A DNA stretch of 64,000 nt from Vitis vinifera (taxonomy: Eukaryota > Streptophyta > Magnoliopsida > Vitales > Vitaceae), in the NCBI RefSeq assembly GCF_030704535.1, contig NC_081818.1, positions 3,237,001 through 3,301,000 on the forward strand. Reading direction: 5' to 3'. Each line of letters starts with the position of its first letter. Position 1 is the stretch's first letter. Shown one piece after another: positions 1 to 10,589 of this stretch. The position numbers were made by a program, and so were the translations under genes. The notes below the pieces were generated by a model that ran no database searches, had not been told where the DNA came from, and saw only the letters and a program-made list of their open reading frames with translations.

Positions 1-657
1 GATACTGCCATTGGGACTGCTTTGGTGGACATGTATGCCAAGAGTGGAGATGCAGAAAGGGCTCAGCAGGTCTTTTCTGAACTGCAGAAGAAAGACGTCA
101 CAGCATGGACCAGCTTGATCATAGGCCTAGCTATGCATGGACATGGTGAGGAGGCACTGACTTTCTTCAAGAAAATGCAAGAGGACACAGCCCTTATTCC
201 AGATGAAATCACATATATTGGGGTCTTATCTGCCTGCAGCCATGTTGGAAAGGTGGAAGATGGGAAAAACCACTTCATCTCCATGAAGAATGTTCATGGC
301 ATAGAGCCAACAACCCAGCACTATGGCTGCATGGTTGATCTTCTCAGCCGAGCAGGTCGGTTGGGAGAGGCAGAGAGGCTAGTAGAGAAAATGCCAGTTG
401 AACCAAACACTGCCATATGGAGTGCTCTCTTGAATGGGTGTAAGATTTACCAGAACATCGATGTAGCAGACCGGGTAAGAAGGCGGGTAAGAGAGCTGGA
501 GGTTGATGGGAGTGGAGTTTATGTGCTGCTTTCTAACATATACGCCGGAGCCTGTAGATGGGAGGAGGTGAAGATGGCTAGAGAGCTAATGAAGGAAAGA
601 AAGATTCAGAAAAGTCTTGGGCATAGCTCAGTTGAAATGAAGATGTTGGCTTCATGA
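1..657 (+). CDS. PLS-class pentatricopeptide repeat protein, 3' end with E domain (5' end outside window)
   Basis: The reading frame is open from base 1 to the TGA at 655-657, giving 218 residues of a gene whose start lies outside the window. I see PLS-type PPR motifs: ALVDMYAKSGDAERAQQVF, then DVTAWTSLIIGLAMHGHGEE, then a long motif with PDEITYIGVLSACSHVG, then YGCMVDLLSRAGRLGEAE. An E-type tail follows, beginning near IWSALLNGCK and continuing through YVLLSNIYAGACRWEE to GHSSVEM close to the end. No DYW deaminase domain follows, so this is an E-subgroup member. Proteins of this family are normally targeted to mitochondria or plastids and direct C-to-U editing or other processing of specific transcripts. 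The RNA target cannot be read from this fragment. There is no intron in the visible part, which is typical of the family. Confidence 0.93.
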   Translation, partial: DTAIGTALVDMYAKSGDAERAQQVFSELQKKDVTAWTSLIIGLAMHGHGEEALTFFKKMQEDTALIPDEITYIGVLSACSHVGKVEDGKNHFISMKNVHGIEPTTQHYGCMVDLLSRAGRLGEAERLVEKMPVEPNTAIWSALLNGCKIYQNIDVADRVRRRVRELEVDGSGVYVLLSNIYAGACRWEEVKMARELMKERKIQKSLGHSSVEMKMLAS

Positions 658-814
658 TTCTTGTGTTTTCTACATTCATGCTCTTGTATCAGTTCCATCG
701 CCCTAAAGACTTGGGGCTTAGTTAGCAATGTTCTTTAAATCTGTTGCTAAAAATAGTAATCAGTTGTTTTTGGAAATAAAAGTATATCTTAGATACTGTC
801 AGCTCTACCTTAAA

Positions 815-1000
815 GGGCACTTATGGCTTTAAGACGTGGTTATAGAATGTTCTCGTTGTATCACATGGGATTGTGGAGCCTTCATAAGACCAAACAAACC
901 TTTACACGGGTTAGAGATCTCTCCGACTCTGACCACATGGGTACCATTTATAATCACCCGTATCCACAACTTGTACCTAATCGGATTATGATATAAAAAA
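815..1000 (-). mobile_element. Diverged TRIM fragment related to the element at 1842-2433
   Basis: Read on the minus strand, this stretch resembles the TRIM at 1842-2433. The part GGCTTTAAGACGTGG (about 830-845) matches the LTR region around GGCTTTAAAACGCG. The part TCTCGTTGTATCACATGGG (about 853-872) matches the internal hairpin region. ACCAAACAAACC (about 890-902) matches the internal segment near the PBS, and GGTACCATTTATAA (about 949-963) matches the PBS/LTR junction. It is degenerate and has no intact ends. The 660-814 stretch before it is probably the PPR 3' UTR and flank. Confidence 0.5.
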
Positions 1001-1099
1001 TATTGCAAAAGTTCATTTTTGTTAGTAACATTTTTATTGTAATTATTTTTATATAACTTTATTTATTATTTAAATATAAATAATTTTTTTTTTAACCTG

Positions 1100-1255
1100 T
1101 TAGGATAGTACAATTGATCAAGGTAACTCTAGGAAATGTGGTCTCAGGGTTCAAATCCTTACCCATTGTTACGGGTATTCCGCACCTGCGGTTCCTGAGA
1201 TTTGGTTCGTAATGGAGAATCTTAAGGGGTTTGACTATATAAGGTTATTTGATTA
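1100..1255 (+). mobile_element. Candidate tRNA-derived SINE
   Basis: GGTTCAAATCC at 1148-1158 fits a pol III B box. GATAGTACAATTGATCAAGG at 1105-1124 resembles the tRNA-related A-box region, at roughly tRNA-like spacing. The segment is followed by an A-rich end near 1245-1265. It does not fold as an obvious tRNA and has no clear target duplication, so a SINE remnant is an inference. Confidence 0.4.
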
Positions 1256-1350
1256 AAAATAAAAAATTCTTTCGAATACTGTTTTTTATAATATATTAAT
1301 AACATCCATCGGATGTATGTTAGTGGTGATTTTTGAAATTCAAACATTAA

Positions 1351-1818
1351 GGGGGTGTTTGGTACGTCGGAATAGAGAATGAAAATAAATATTTTGTTTC
1401 CATTCCTATTTCTTAATGGATAGAAATAAATTTGATGATTCTATTTCTGACATTTGGATGAACTTAAGAATGCAAGATTGAAATAATTATTTATTTTCAT
1501 TTCAATGTTTGATAATAATAGGAATGGAAATGAAAAAGAAATAAATTTACAATAATATCCTTTCATATAATTTAAAATAATTTTTTATTTTTATTTTATT
1601 TTTAAAAAATAAAATTTGAGAGTTTTTTTGTTATTAAATAATAAGACTAAATATATATATATACTCAATAAATAAAAAATTAACCATAAAAAAATCATAT
1701 ACCCTAATGTACAAATATTCAATTATTATTTTTATTAAAAATTTGAATAATTTGTGTAGTTATAAAATTATATTTTACCAAAAAAAAAAGAAAAAAAAAT
1801 ATTTTTATTATAATATTT
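1351..1818 (+). mobile_element. 5' part of a PIF/Harbinger-type element (relative of 58210-59969)
   Basis: The segment starts GGGGGTGTTTGGTACGTCGG immediately after TAA, the usual 3-bp target for PIF/Harbinger/Tourist elements. It is clearly similar base by base to the first ~470 bp of the complete element at 58210, including the shared part around TTGATGATTC and the AT-rich interior near 1700-1790. The right end is missing: similarity stops near 1818, just before the TRIM insertion at 1842. No transposase ORF is visible, so it is non-autonomous. Confidence 0.7.
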
Positions 1819-1841
1819 AAATGACCTATGAACAGTGCTGC

Positions 1842-2433
1842 TGTGATGTCCCACATCGGATAGGGGAGCAAGTTCCTGGCACTATATATGTAAAGACTCC
1901 CCGACCCCGGTGTGGGGGTTTGTTTGGCTCCGTAAGGGGTGTCTGTCTGTTTGGTCCCGTAATCCCATGGGACACAACGAGGACGTTGTGTCTGCATGGG
2001 GGGGTATTTGTGATGTCCCACATCAGATAGGGGAGCAAGTTCTTGGCGCTATATATGTAAAGACTCTTCTTAACCAAGTAGACGCGTTTTAAAGCCATGA
2101 GGGCCCTCTTGGGCCCAAAACGGACAATATCTATATGGTTGGGTGATGGTCGTTACAAATGGTATTAGAGCCGATCCCCGACCCCGGTGTGGGGGTTTGT
2201 TTGGCTCCGTAAGGGGTGTCTGTCTGTTTGGCCCCGTAATCCCATAGGACACAACGAGGACGTTGTGTCTGCATGAGGGGTATTTGTGATGTCCCACATC
2301 GGATAGGGGAGCAAGTTCCTGGCGCTATATATGTAAAGACTCCTCTTAACCAAGTAGACGCGTTTTAAAGCCGTGAGGGCCCATTTGGGCTCAAAGCGGA
2401 CAATATCTACATGGTTGGGTGCGGGTCGTTACA
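1842..2433 (+). mobile_element. TRIM retrotransposon with three LTRs and two internal regions
   Basis: Three LTR copies start TGTGATGTCCCACATC: a 59-bp truncated one at 1842-1900 and two full 149-bp copies at 2009-2157 and 2285-2433, both ending in CGTTACA. Internal regions lie at 1901-2008 and 2158-2284. The primer binding site TGGTATTAGAGC is at 2160-2171 and is complementary to the 3' end of initiator tRNA-Met. A purine-rich tract (GAGGGG/GGGGGGG) precedes each following LTR. The whole unit is flanked by a perfect 5-bp target duplication, GCTGC, at 1837-1841 and 2434-2438. There is no coding capacity, as expected of a terminal-repeat retrotransposon in miniature. Short ORFs here are artefacts. 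Confidence 0.93.
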
Positions 2434-2438
2434 GCTGC

Positions 2439-2904
2439 AATGAAGCAAGAATTGTTGATGTTCTTTTCAGTTCTGTGAAAGTTTTGCAGAATGTTCAGAA
2501 GATGCTGATTTACCTCAAAATGACACTTTTAGTTTAAAATTCTTAAATTTTTTTTTGCACTATTTTCATAAGTATTCATCAGTCAACCAAATGGATTCTT
2601 TCTTTCTTTCTTCTTTTCTTCCTTTCCAAATAAAACCATTTGGTCTTTGTTGAAACAAACCATTCCAAGGAAATATGTCTCTGTCTGGTTCAATTGTTCA
2701 ATATATTTAATTTATATTTTAAATTAAATATTATTTTTCATTTTTATTTTATATTCCAACATTCTAAGCATGTCTTTAAAGTTGGAAAAATGTTTCTACA
2801 AATTTAAATTTAAAATATAATATTATAGATAAAGAATTTTAACTAAGACATAAATTATATATCCTTTTATTAACTTTTATAAAATAAAAATAATTATATT
2901 TTTT
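2439..2904. other. AT-rich intergenic stretch
   Basis: No gene or complete repeat recognised. There is a pyrimidine-rich run of CTTT repeats near 2598-2620; the rest is AT-rich. Confidence 0.5.
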
Positions 2905-3660
2905 AATTGGTGTTTGATAAACCAAGTTCTAATATCTTAATTTAAGTCATTAATAAATTAAGTATATTTGGTAAAATAACTTAGTGATATAATTGAAAGG
3001 AAAAATCAACTTTAATTAATAAGTAAAAATAATTAATTTATTTTTAAGTTCACATTTTTATTTTACCTTTTTACTTTCATTTGTCCTAATTGTTTCTATG
3101 ATCCATTTTGCTACTTTATGTCTTTTATTGTTATTTGACTACTTTTACCCTAATTATAATTTATAATGATAAATATATTAATTTGATGATTTAAAACAAA
3201 TTTTAAGTTAATTTTATCAAACAATTTAAATACTTAAAGTAAGGATTAAGTAATAAGTTTTAAGTCAGCAACGAGTTGTTTGGTAAAACTTAATACTTAT
3301 TACTTAATGCCTTAAGTTGATTTTAAGTTAAATTATATTTAAATTGTTAACTTAAAAATTATTATTTAATTCTTAATTTAATTATTAGGATTGTTAATAT
3401 ATTTATCTTCATAAATTATAATTATGACAAATGAGTAATAGTGAAGGTGTGAACTAATAAAGGAAATCATAAAAGTAACTAGGGTAACTTGTGGCAGAAA
3501 AATAAAATAAATATATGTTTATTGATTTTATTTATTTTTTAAAGTTATTTTCTTACTTTAATTTATATTATTAAGTTATTTTACTAAATATATTTAATGA
3601 TTTAAATTAAGTAAATAAATCATTTTAAGTTATCAAATTAATTTACCAAACATCCATCAA
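2905..3660. mobile_element. Fold-back (long inverted repeat) element, imperfect
   Basis: The left arm (GGTGTTTGATAAACC near 2911, then TATATTTGGTAAAATAACTT near 2964-2985) is matched in reverse complement by the right arm (AAGTTATTTTACTAAATATA near 3571-3592 and TTTACCAAACATCC near 3642-3656). Further in, a block ending AATTATAATTTAT... at about 3153-3185 pairs with 3395-3425. A sharper hairpin occupies the centre: TAAGTAATAAG near 3248 pairs with CTTATTACTTA near 3296. No ORF. Superfamily and target duplication are not clear. Confidence 0.6.
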
Positions 3661-4129
3661 CTTAAGTTATTAAATAATAAATATTAAGTTTTATTGGATT
3701 AACTTTATTTATTGATTTGTTGCCTTACTTCAAGAATGGGGAAATATCAACTTCAAATATAATATATATATATTAAAAATTCTTAAATTGTAGTCATTTT
3801 CTGATTTTCATCAAATTAGCCTCGTAAAAGATCAATCATTTTGGTTTGATAAAAAGGAGAAAAATCAAAATAATAATCTGTGGGAAGAAGAAATAGAAGA
3901 AGCTGAAGCGATCGCTGCAAGCAAACCGCCATTGGTGTGAATATTTGTTCAGGTCCTTCCTCTACTCTAGCTTAATTTCTTCCCTTCTTTTGATTGCTTT
4001 TTCTGAATTCTGAAGGGTCCAAATGGCATGACTGGTTCTCTTACAATCTCCATTGTCTCTGCAAAAACCATTTCTCTTAGTACGTTTTCTGTTTCTTGAT
4101 CTCCTTTGTTTTCCTCGTGACTTTTCTTC

Positions 4130-5285
4130 AGATACTTAATTGGAAATGCATTTATACATATTTCAAACAATTTATCTCAAGGACTGAAATTTCTTCAGTA
4201 TCATTTGTGGTTTCTTCTGGGTTTTGTGTATTTTGAATAATTAAGTTTATGACATTGCAATATTCTGATTGTTCTTCACACATTTACCCAAGAGTGTAAT
4301 TGGAAATGCATGTATGCGCATGCATTTCAGCAAACACTGAAATTTCTTCAATGCAATTTGTGGGTTTTTCTGGGTTTTGTGTGTTTTGAATCTCTAAATT
4401 TTGGAATTGCAATTTAGTGACTGTTTCTCACTCGGTTAATCAAGAATGTAATTGGAAATGCATGGCTGCAAATTTCAACTACTGCAATCACAGAAATTGA
4501 AATTTCTTCTGGGGATGTTTCTGGGTTCTGTATATTTTTGAATAATTTCAATTTACTGATGTTGATCACATAGTTGATCAAGAATGAAATGGATTAAACA
4601 TCAACAATTTCAATCACAAACATTGAAATTTCTACAATACCATTCGTGGGTTTTGCTGGGTTTTGTGTATTTTAGTCATTAAGTTTTGAAATTGCAATTT
4701 ACTGCCTGTTTCTCAACTGGTTGATCCAGAATGTAATGCATTTGTTTAAGTTTCAAGATTTTAATCACAAATACTGAAATGTCTTCAATAACATTTCTTA
4801 GCTTTTCTGGGTTTTGTGTAATATAATCATTAAGTTTTGAAATTGCACCTACTGATTGTTCTTCCCACAGTGGATAAAGAATATATGTGTGTAAAGTTTC
4901 AACAATTTCAATCATGGATACTGAAATTTCTTCAATAGGATTTGTGAATGTTTCTGGGTTTTGTGTATTTTGATCATTTAGTTTTGAAATTGCAATTTAC
5001 TGAATGTTCCTTTCACAGTAGATGAAGAATGTAAATTAAAATGCATGTAAAGATTTCAATCACAAACAAATAAATTTCTTACCATGCAACTTGTGGGTGA
5101 GTGTTGTGTATTTTGAATGGTTAAGTTCCGAAATTGCAATTGGCTGATTGTTCCTCATATCAAGAATGCAATTGGAAATGCATAGGTGTGAATTTCAGGA
5201 ATTTCAATCTCAATAGCTGGAATTTCTTCAATGCAATTCATGGATTGTGCTGGGTTTTTGTATCTTGAGTCATTTAGTTTTTAGA
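4130..5285. repeat. Degenerate tandem array, about eight units of roughly 135-155 bp
   Basis: Successive units share AATTGGAAATGCAT, TTGAAATTTCTTCAAT, CTGGGTTTTGTGTATTTTGA and AGTTTTGAAATTGCAATTTA in the same order. Landmark 'AAGAATGTAATTGG'-like sites recur near 4290, 4443, 4580, 4728, 4876, 5026 and 5160. Units are diverged and none is coding. The array lies between a GC-richer segment at 3880-3960, which could be the first exon, and the coding exon of the alpha-crystallin gene at 6468. It is therefore probably in that gene's 5' intron or promoter. Between 5290 and 6440 I see no further repeat or gene. Confidence 0.8.
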
Positions 5286-6467
5286 TTGCAACGTGCTGTC
5301 TGGTGTTAAAGCTAAGTGTAGGGTGAAGTCTATGAGTTTTCACACATTTTCACTTGAATTTTTACAGAAACCACTTGGAAGGAATTGCCTAGAAATTGCT
5401 TCCTTGCAATGCTTGGTTTGGGAAAGTTTTTCTTGGACAGCTATTGACTTTGTAGTGTTCTGTTGCTGCTCATAATTGGAACAAATTTTTGATAATTGGA
5501 TGCAAGAATGAACTGTCTATATTTGTAACATGTACCATCAATAGAATCTAAGGCTGGCGTATGTTGAGAAATAAGCAAGTAGAGAATTTATAATTTGATT
5601 GGGTTCTCTGGCATGGTCAGATAGCTATGATATGAAAAATGATGCATGAATATAATATTTCCACCAATGCAACCGAGGGCTGGTTGTTGAAGTTCATGCA
5701 ATCGAGGCTAAAACTTGATGGAGCGTATTTTCACAGAAAAGGAGGGGAGGTTCCTATAATTTAGCTAAACGGGAAGTGTAATTTTCAATAAGGATGATTC
5801 TAAGGCTGTGTTTGAATCTTGAAGCATTTGGAGGAAATGGTAGGGAAAGGCAGGAAAAAGAAACAATTTTCTGCTCAATAAGATTTTTTCTCCACTCCTC
5901 TTTATATAAATCAAGTTGATGAATCCTGAAATATGATGGTTTTTAATCCATTGCTTACTATACTTTCAAGGTTTTAGTGTTATAGGGAGAATGGATCTTA
6001 GGCACAACACCTCAAGAATATAAGGTGGGTCTCCTCTCTTTTAAGTGAAAACCTCCCCTGCAAAATCCTATATTCTGAATTTCTTGGTCTCTACCTAGAG
6101 ATATTGCAGATATGTTGGTTATTATGTTTTGGGGCATTTGGAAAATCTTTGGGGGAGGGTGCTACTGAAGAGGGATATGCTAACAGCTTTTCGGGTAATT
6201 TGTATCAAGTATTAAGTGGAACTCTAGGATCTTCGAGGACAGGAAAAGATCTGTTGATTACTCATAGGAGTATGTTTCACATCTCTTTGGGCATCCTCTA
6301 CCAAGGAGTTTGATTGTAGGGTGCTTCTGAAAATTAAACGATAAACTGTCAATGCATACATATCTTGGGAGTATCAAGTGGAAATCTGCTTTCTACTTTG
6401 CACATGAATTTCCCCTGAAGTGCTGCTACTTTTTCTTGCAGATTTTCCAACTACATCTGCAACTGCA

Positions 6468-7311
6468 ATGATCGGCTCATCTCAGACTAAAGAATCATCT
6501 CAGACTAAAGAATCTCTCATTTCCAGGGTGGGTGGAGCTTTGCATAATGTGTCAGTGCAGAGAGCTGAATCTACTGGACAGCAGCCTCCGTCCAGGTCTT
6601 GCCATGATTCTTATAGAAAAAGACATGCAGATGATCCCCCACAACGGGGTCACTGTGTGACATCCGTTAGCAGTGGTATGACTATATTGCCTAGAGAAGG
6701 AGACACCTCAGCTGCTGATAGGGTTGAAGCAGCTCAGATCTTTCTCCCTTCTCACCCAACAATGGAGGAGTTGAAGAACATTGTTGCTGCCACAAGAGGT
6801 GGATTTGCATTGACTGGAAGTGCTGCTGTTGGGCAGATAGGACCAGCCATTGGGCACATGGATATTGGGGAGTGCGAGGACTCGTATCTTTTTCGTGTAT
6901 CCCTTCCTGGGGTGAAAAGGGATGAACGTAAGTTGTGAATTAGGACATAGAATTTATCAATCACCTAATTCATTCATTTGCACACAGTTCATCTCAAGAT
7001 TTCAAGAAATGACCTGATTTTTACTGCTGCTGCTTGATATGAGTATTGATTTCCTGACTGCAGGGGAATTTAGCTGTGAAGTTGAAAACGATGGGAAAGT
7101 ATTGATAAGGGGTGTGACAACGACAGGGGAGAGAACTGTGTATGCAGGCAACCAAGTGTTTGAAATGCAAACACAGAACCTTTGTCCATCAGGGCACTTC
7201 TCCATTTCTTTTCAGCTGCCTGGTCCTGTTGATCCTCAACAGTTCTCTGGTAATTTTGGAATTGATGGGATTCTTGAGGGAATTGTGATGAAGAGAGACA
7301 AACGACGATGA
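6468..7311 (+). CDS. Alpha-crystallin-domain protein, IDM2/IDM3-like (copy 1)
   Basis: Two coding exons, 6468-6927 and 7064-7311, join GT-AG in phase 1 to give about 235 aa. The C-terminal half matches the plant proteins INCREASED DNA METHYLATION 2 and 3: [19 protein letters not shown], then [13 protein letters not shown] before the intron, and [15 protein letters not shown] and [13 protein letters not shown] after it. In Arabidopsis these small-heat-shock-like proteins join the IDM1 acetyltransferase and MBD7 in the nucleus and counter silencing through ROS1 demethylation. The N-terminal ~90 residues are polar and unlike the other two copies. I chose the ATG at 6468, the first one after a good acceptor (TTCTTGCAG ending at 6441). 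The frame is open upstream of it, so an additional 5' coding exon is possible. It is convergent with copy 2. Confidence 0.82.
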
Positions 7312-8046
7312 GTAGCTGAACTAACACATTGTCATAAACCTTGCTGCTCAAGCTTGAACCAGTAACTATAATGTTGGCTAGAAATGCTAATTTGCTGAGT
7401 TGTAGGAAGGCGAATTTTCCACTTTATAGCATCTTTCAGTTTTCTTGAGGATAGATGACCGATGACTGAGCTTTAGATATTCCATAACCTCCTGAAACTT
7501 TATAATGGTGCAAAGCCTACTGAGCATGATTTCTGGCTGGCAACCCATAGATCAGAGTTGGCATACATAGCTTGTATGATTGGTCTGTGTTTGGTTCCCC
7601 AACTTGGTCGTATCTGGGTTTGGGCTCTGACCCTGCAGGTTCTTTAGAAAATCGGTATGTTTCACAGACAACCATTAAGATGAATGCTAGGTGAACTGCC
7701 AAAAACATGCTCACTCCAAATGCAATTCTGCCATAATAATCCTATACTGGTGGTTGCTAACCAATTGTGCAATAAACCAATGGCATCTGACATGCAGGTT
7801 TGCAACAGCAGAATGTATTATTTTCAGTTCATCACGTTCTGAGACCAATAGAAGGGAAAGATCATAACATTCTCCTAAATGTTTCTTGTTAAAGAACAAT
7901 AGGCAGTCAAGGGAGGGAATGGGGTTTGAGAAGGTTGAGGATTCATAGAAGAACACAGGGAATCCTGATTCAAAAGCTGTGGAAGAAAAGGATTTTCTTG
8001 AATCCTACCTACTGGCCCATTCATTGATCCTTTCAATACTTGTTGG

Positions 8047-9190
8047 TCATCTTTTCTTCACCATAGCTTCAAAAACCCCATTCTCAAAACTAGTAGAGAT
8101 TTGTTGATCATCAACTGGACCCGGTAGCTCGAAAGAGATAGAGAAGGGCCCTGGAGGGCAGAGATTCTGGGATTTCATTTTGAAAAGTTGGGAGTTTCTG
8201 TACACAGTTTCCTCACCTGTTGTTGATACTCCCTTGATGAAAACATTCCCATCTGGTTTGATATTACAACTGAACAACCCTGCAATCACAGGGTTCATGG
8301 TCACATGTATAACTCTGTCTATGAGACCAATAATATCATAAAGCATTTGGACACCATGTGCAAATAAAATTGTATCAAGACTTTAATTTTGTTAGTATTT
8401 GATAAATCAGCTTTACCGACTTGGAAGAGAGCTTATGATTTTTTTCCTAGAAATCAAAGGTAAGGCAAGGATGTGGAATTAACAAGGGGCATTCCTCAAA
8501 AAAAAAAAAAAAAAATCTTGAAAACCTTTTTATAACTACAGAAAGTTACTTGGGATATATAGCAACTTACTTTCATTGGCTGCAACCCCTGGGAGGGATA
8601 CACGAAACATGTATGAATCCTCCATCTCCCCAATGTCAAGAAGTCCTACACTTGGTCCCACCATTCCCAAAGCCGCAGTCCTGGTTAACCCAACTCCTCT
8701 TCTCGTGGCATCAATGCTATCATCCCACTCTTTCTTTGGCAGAATGACTCCAGGTCCAGCTCTCTCTACCGTTTCATTGTCTGCTTCAGGTGACCATGAC
8801 TCTAGCATATCAGGGTTAAAATAAGGTATGCTGTTAAGGGGCCCAACAGCAAGAACATGCTGCTGAGGATTGCCAGGCTCTTTTTCATTATCTCTTTCCC
8901 CATGGGTGTCAGAAAGCCTGCAAATCCATCAGAACCGCAAATATAGTGGGTTATGATCCCAAGGCAAAGTAGCAATATTTATGCAATAAAACCCAAAAAG
9001 CAAATCTGGTTGATTAAACCTAAGTGAACTCAAGCAAGGATAAATATCGACGTAGAAACAACAGTGCATAGAAGTAACCAAAAACACTCTTAATATTTGG
9101 ATAACAAATAAGAACCCGCAACCAATCCATGCCTACACAAATCAAAGAAAAAAGCAATTGGAAAGAAAAGTACCGGATTGGAGACACCAT
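8047..9190 (-). CDS. Alpha-crystallin-domain protein, IDM2/IDM3-like (copy 2)
   Basis: Three exons on the minus strand, 9190-9174 (17 nt, MVSPI plus two bases), 8917-8571 and 8279-8047, join with GT-AG sites into an uninterrupted 198-aa frame. Conserved blocks are [43 protein letters not shown] and, after the last intron, VFIKGVSTTGEETVYRN and [18 protein letters not shown], ending VKKR. The phase-1 intron in the middle of the domain is at the same position as in copies 1 and 3, proving common descent. The role is inferred from the family: a nuclear anti-silencing co-factor. The upstream region carries a MITE about 150 bp before the ATG (9340-10125), which may have altered its promoter. The gap 7312-8046 to copy 1 holds only UTR-like sequence. 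Confidence 0.83.
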
Positions 9191-9339
9191 TGGATGGTAA
9201 AGAAACAAGTTCCAGCAGCAAGATTTCTGAGGAGCTGAGTGAAGTGTATGGAACAGGTTGTAGAGGTTTTCTTGGGTAAAGTCAGAGTTATAAAGGTGAG
9301 TGTGGTTTGTGAGTTAAGAGTAGGGCATACAGGTTGGGA

Positions 9340-10125
9340 AAAGTCGATTTTGATTCACTAATTTTAAAAAATATAGAAAAAAAATCTAAATTTTTATAAA
9401 TCAGTTTTATATTTATTTATTTTAAAATACATGTATATTTTCAAAAGTTAGATAATTATTTCCTGAAATATCATTTTACTTAATTATATTAAATAAAATT
9501 ATCAAAAAATTAATTTAACATTTTAATTTCTTACAAATAAATATATTATAAAATTTTTATTATATAATATGAAATACAAATTATTGTGAAAAAATTCTCT
9601 AGTATCCTCAAGATAAATAAAATCTTTCTAATTCTCTAATTAATAATGATTTTATATCATGTATTATATAAATCCACTCATCTTCTCATTTTTTAAAAAA
9701 TAAAATAGAATAAAAATTTTGTTAGTTGGCTTCAACAATCAAATAAAAAAAAATTTAAATTAAAAATACAATTAAAACAAAAAAACTTAAAAAATAAAAA
9801 AAATAAAATTTTAACTACCATTTTATTTTCGAATCATTCTCAAAATCTACATTTTCCACTAGTGTGTTTTAGCAAAGTGAAAGTTAATATTTTATTTTTA
9901 TATTTTAAAATTTTTTTATTTTATTGATCTCAAATAAGTTTTGGACATAAAAAAAAATTGCTTATTAACCTAACAAGTAAAAGGAATATTTCAGAAAATA
10001 ATTATTTGGCTTATGAAAAAAATACATATATTTTAAAATATTTTTAAATAGATAAAAATAAATCTGATTTATAAAGTTTGGGATTCAAACTTTAAATTAG
10101 TGAGTCAAAACTTACCTTTTCCCAT
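9340..10125. mobile_element. MITE with long (~140 bp) imperfect terminal inverted repeats
   Basis: The left end GGGAAAAGTCGATTTTGATT (from 9337) is matched in reverse complement by the right end AGTCAAAACTTACCTTTTCCC (to about 10125). Pairing continues inward through TTTATAAATCAG / CTGATTTATAAA and ATAATTATTTCCTGAAATAT / ATATTTCAGAAAATAATTAT. The interior is AT-rich without ORFs. No convincing target duplication was found, so the superfamily is left open. Confidence 0.7.
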
Positions 10126-10589
10126 TTGGGTTTGTCACCTTATTATTATTAGTAAAAATTGTTAAAAAAAAAAAGTTACTTAGAAAATCTTGCAAATCTG
10201 GTAGGCATTTTTGAAACCTCTGAAGTAATAAATCTAAATAAAAAATTAAGAAATTTAAGAGGGAAAAAAAAAATTAAGTAACAAATTCAAAGCTTATCCT
10301 CATGTGAAATTGGTTGAGATTTTCTCTTATTATAACAAAAAAATTAAAAGACTAAATTAAGTAATAAATCTAAATTTAAAACTTGCAACAGACAAGATCA
10401 CCTAAATTGGCCAGTTCAGTCACCTAGGTAGGTCAGTGCCAATAATGTCAAAGGATGTCCTCATCAAATACAATTAGCATACTATGATTTGTAGATTCAC
10501 ACAGCTAACATCTCTCTGAAATGTGAAATTAATTAAATAAGATTAGATTTAGATCTTTCTCATATTGTTTCCAGTTTCACAAGGGAATG

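Noticed and set aside
1100-1255. Functional tRNA gene
   Set aside because: A B box is present but no acceptor, D or anticodon stems pair convincingly; a SINE remnant is more likely.
1719-2353. Several overlapping ORFs on both strands
   Set aside because: They lie in the TRIM, which has LTRs, primer site and target duplication; the ORFs repeat with the LTR copies and have no protein similarity.
1842-2433. Cassandra-type TRIM with 5S RNA in the LTR
   Set aside because: I looked for the 5S promoter and 5S-like sequence in the 149-bp LTR and found none.
8047-9190. Classical cytosolic small heat-shock protein
   Set aside because: The sequence has the VSLPG and [14 protein letters not shown] blocks of the IDM2/3 group and introns within the domain; the typical class I/II sHSP features are not seen.
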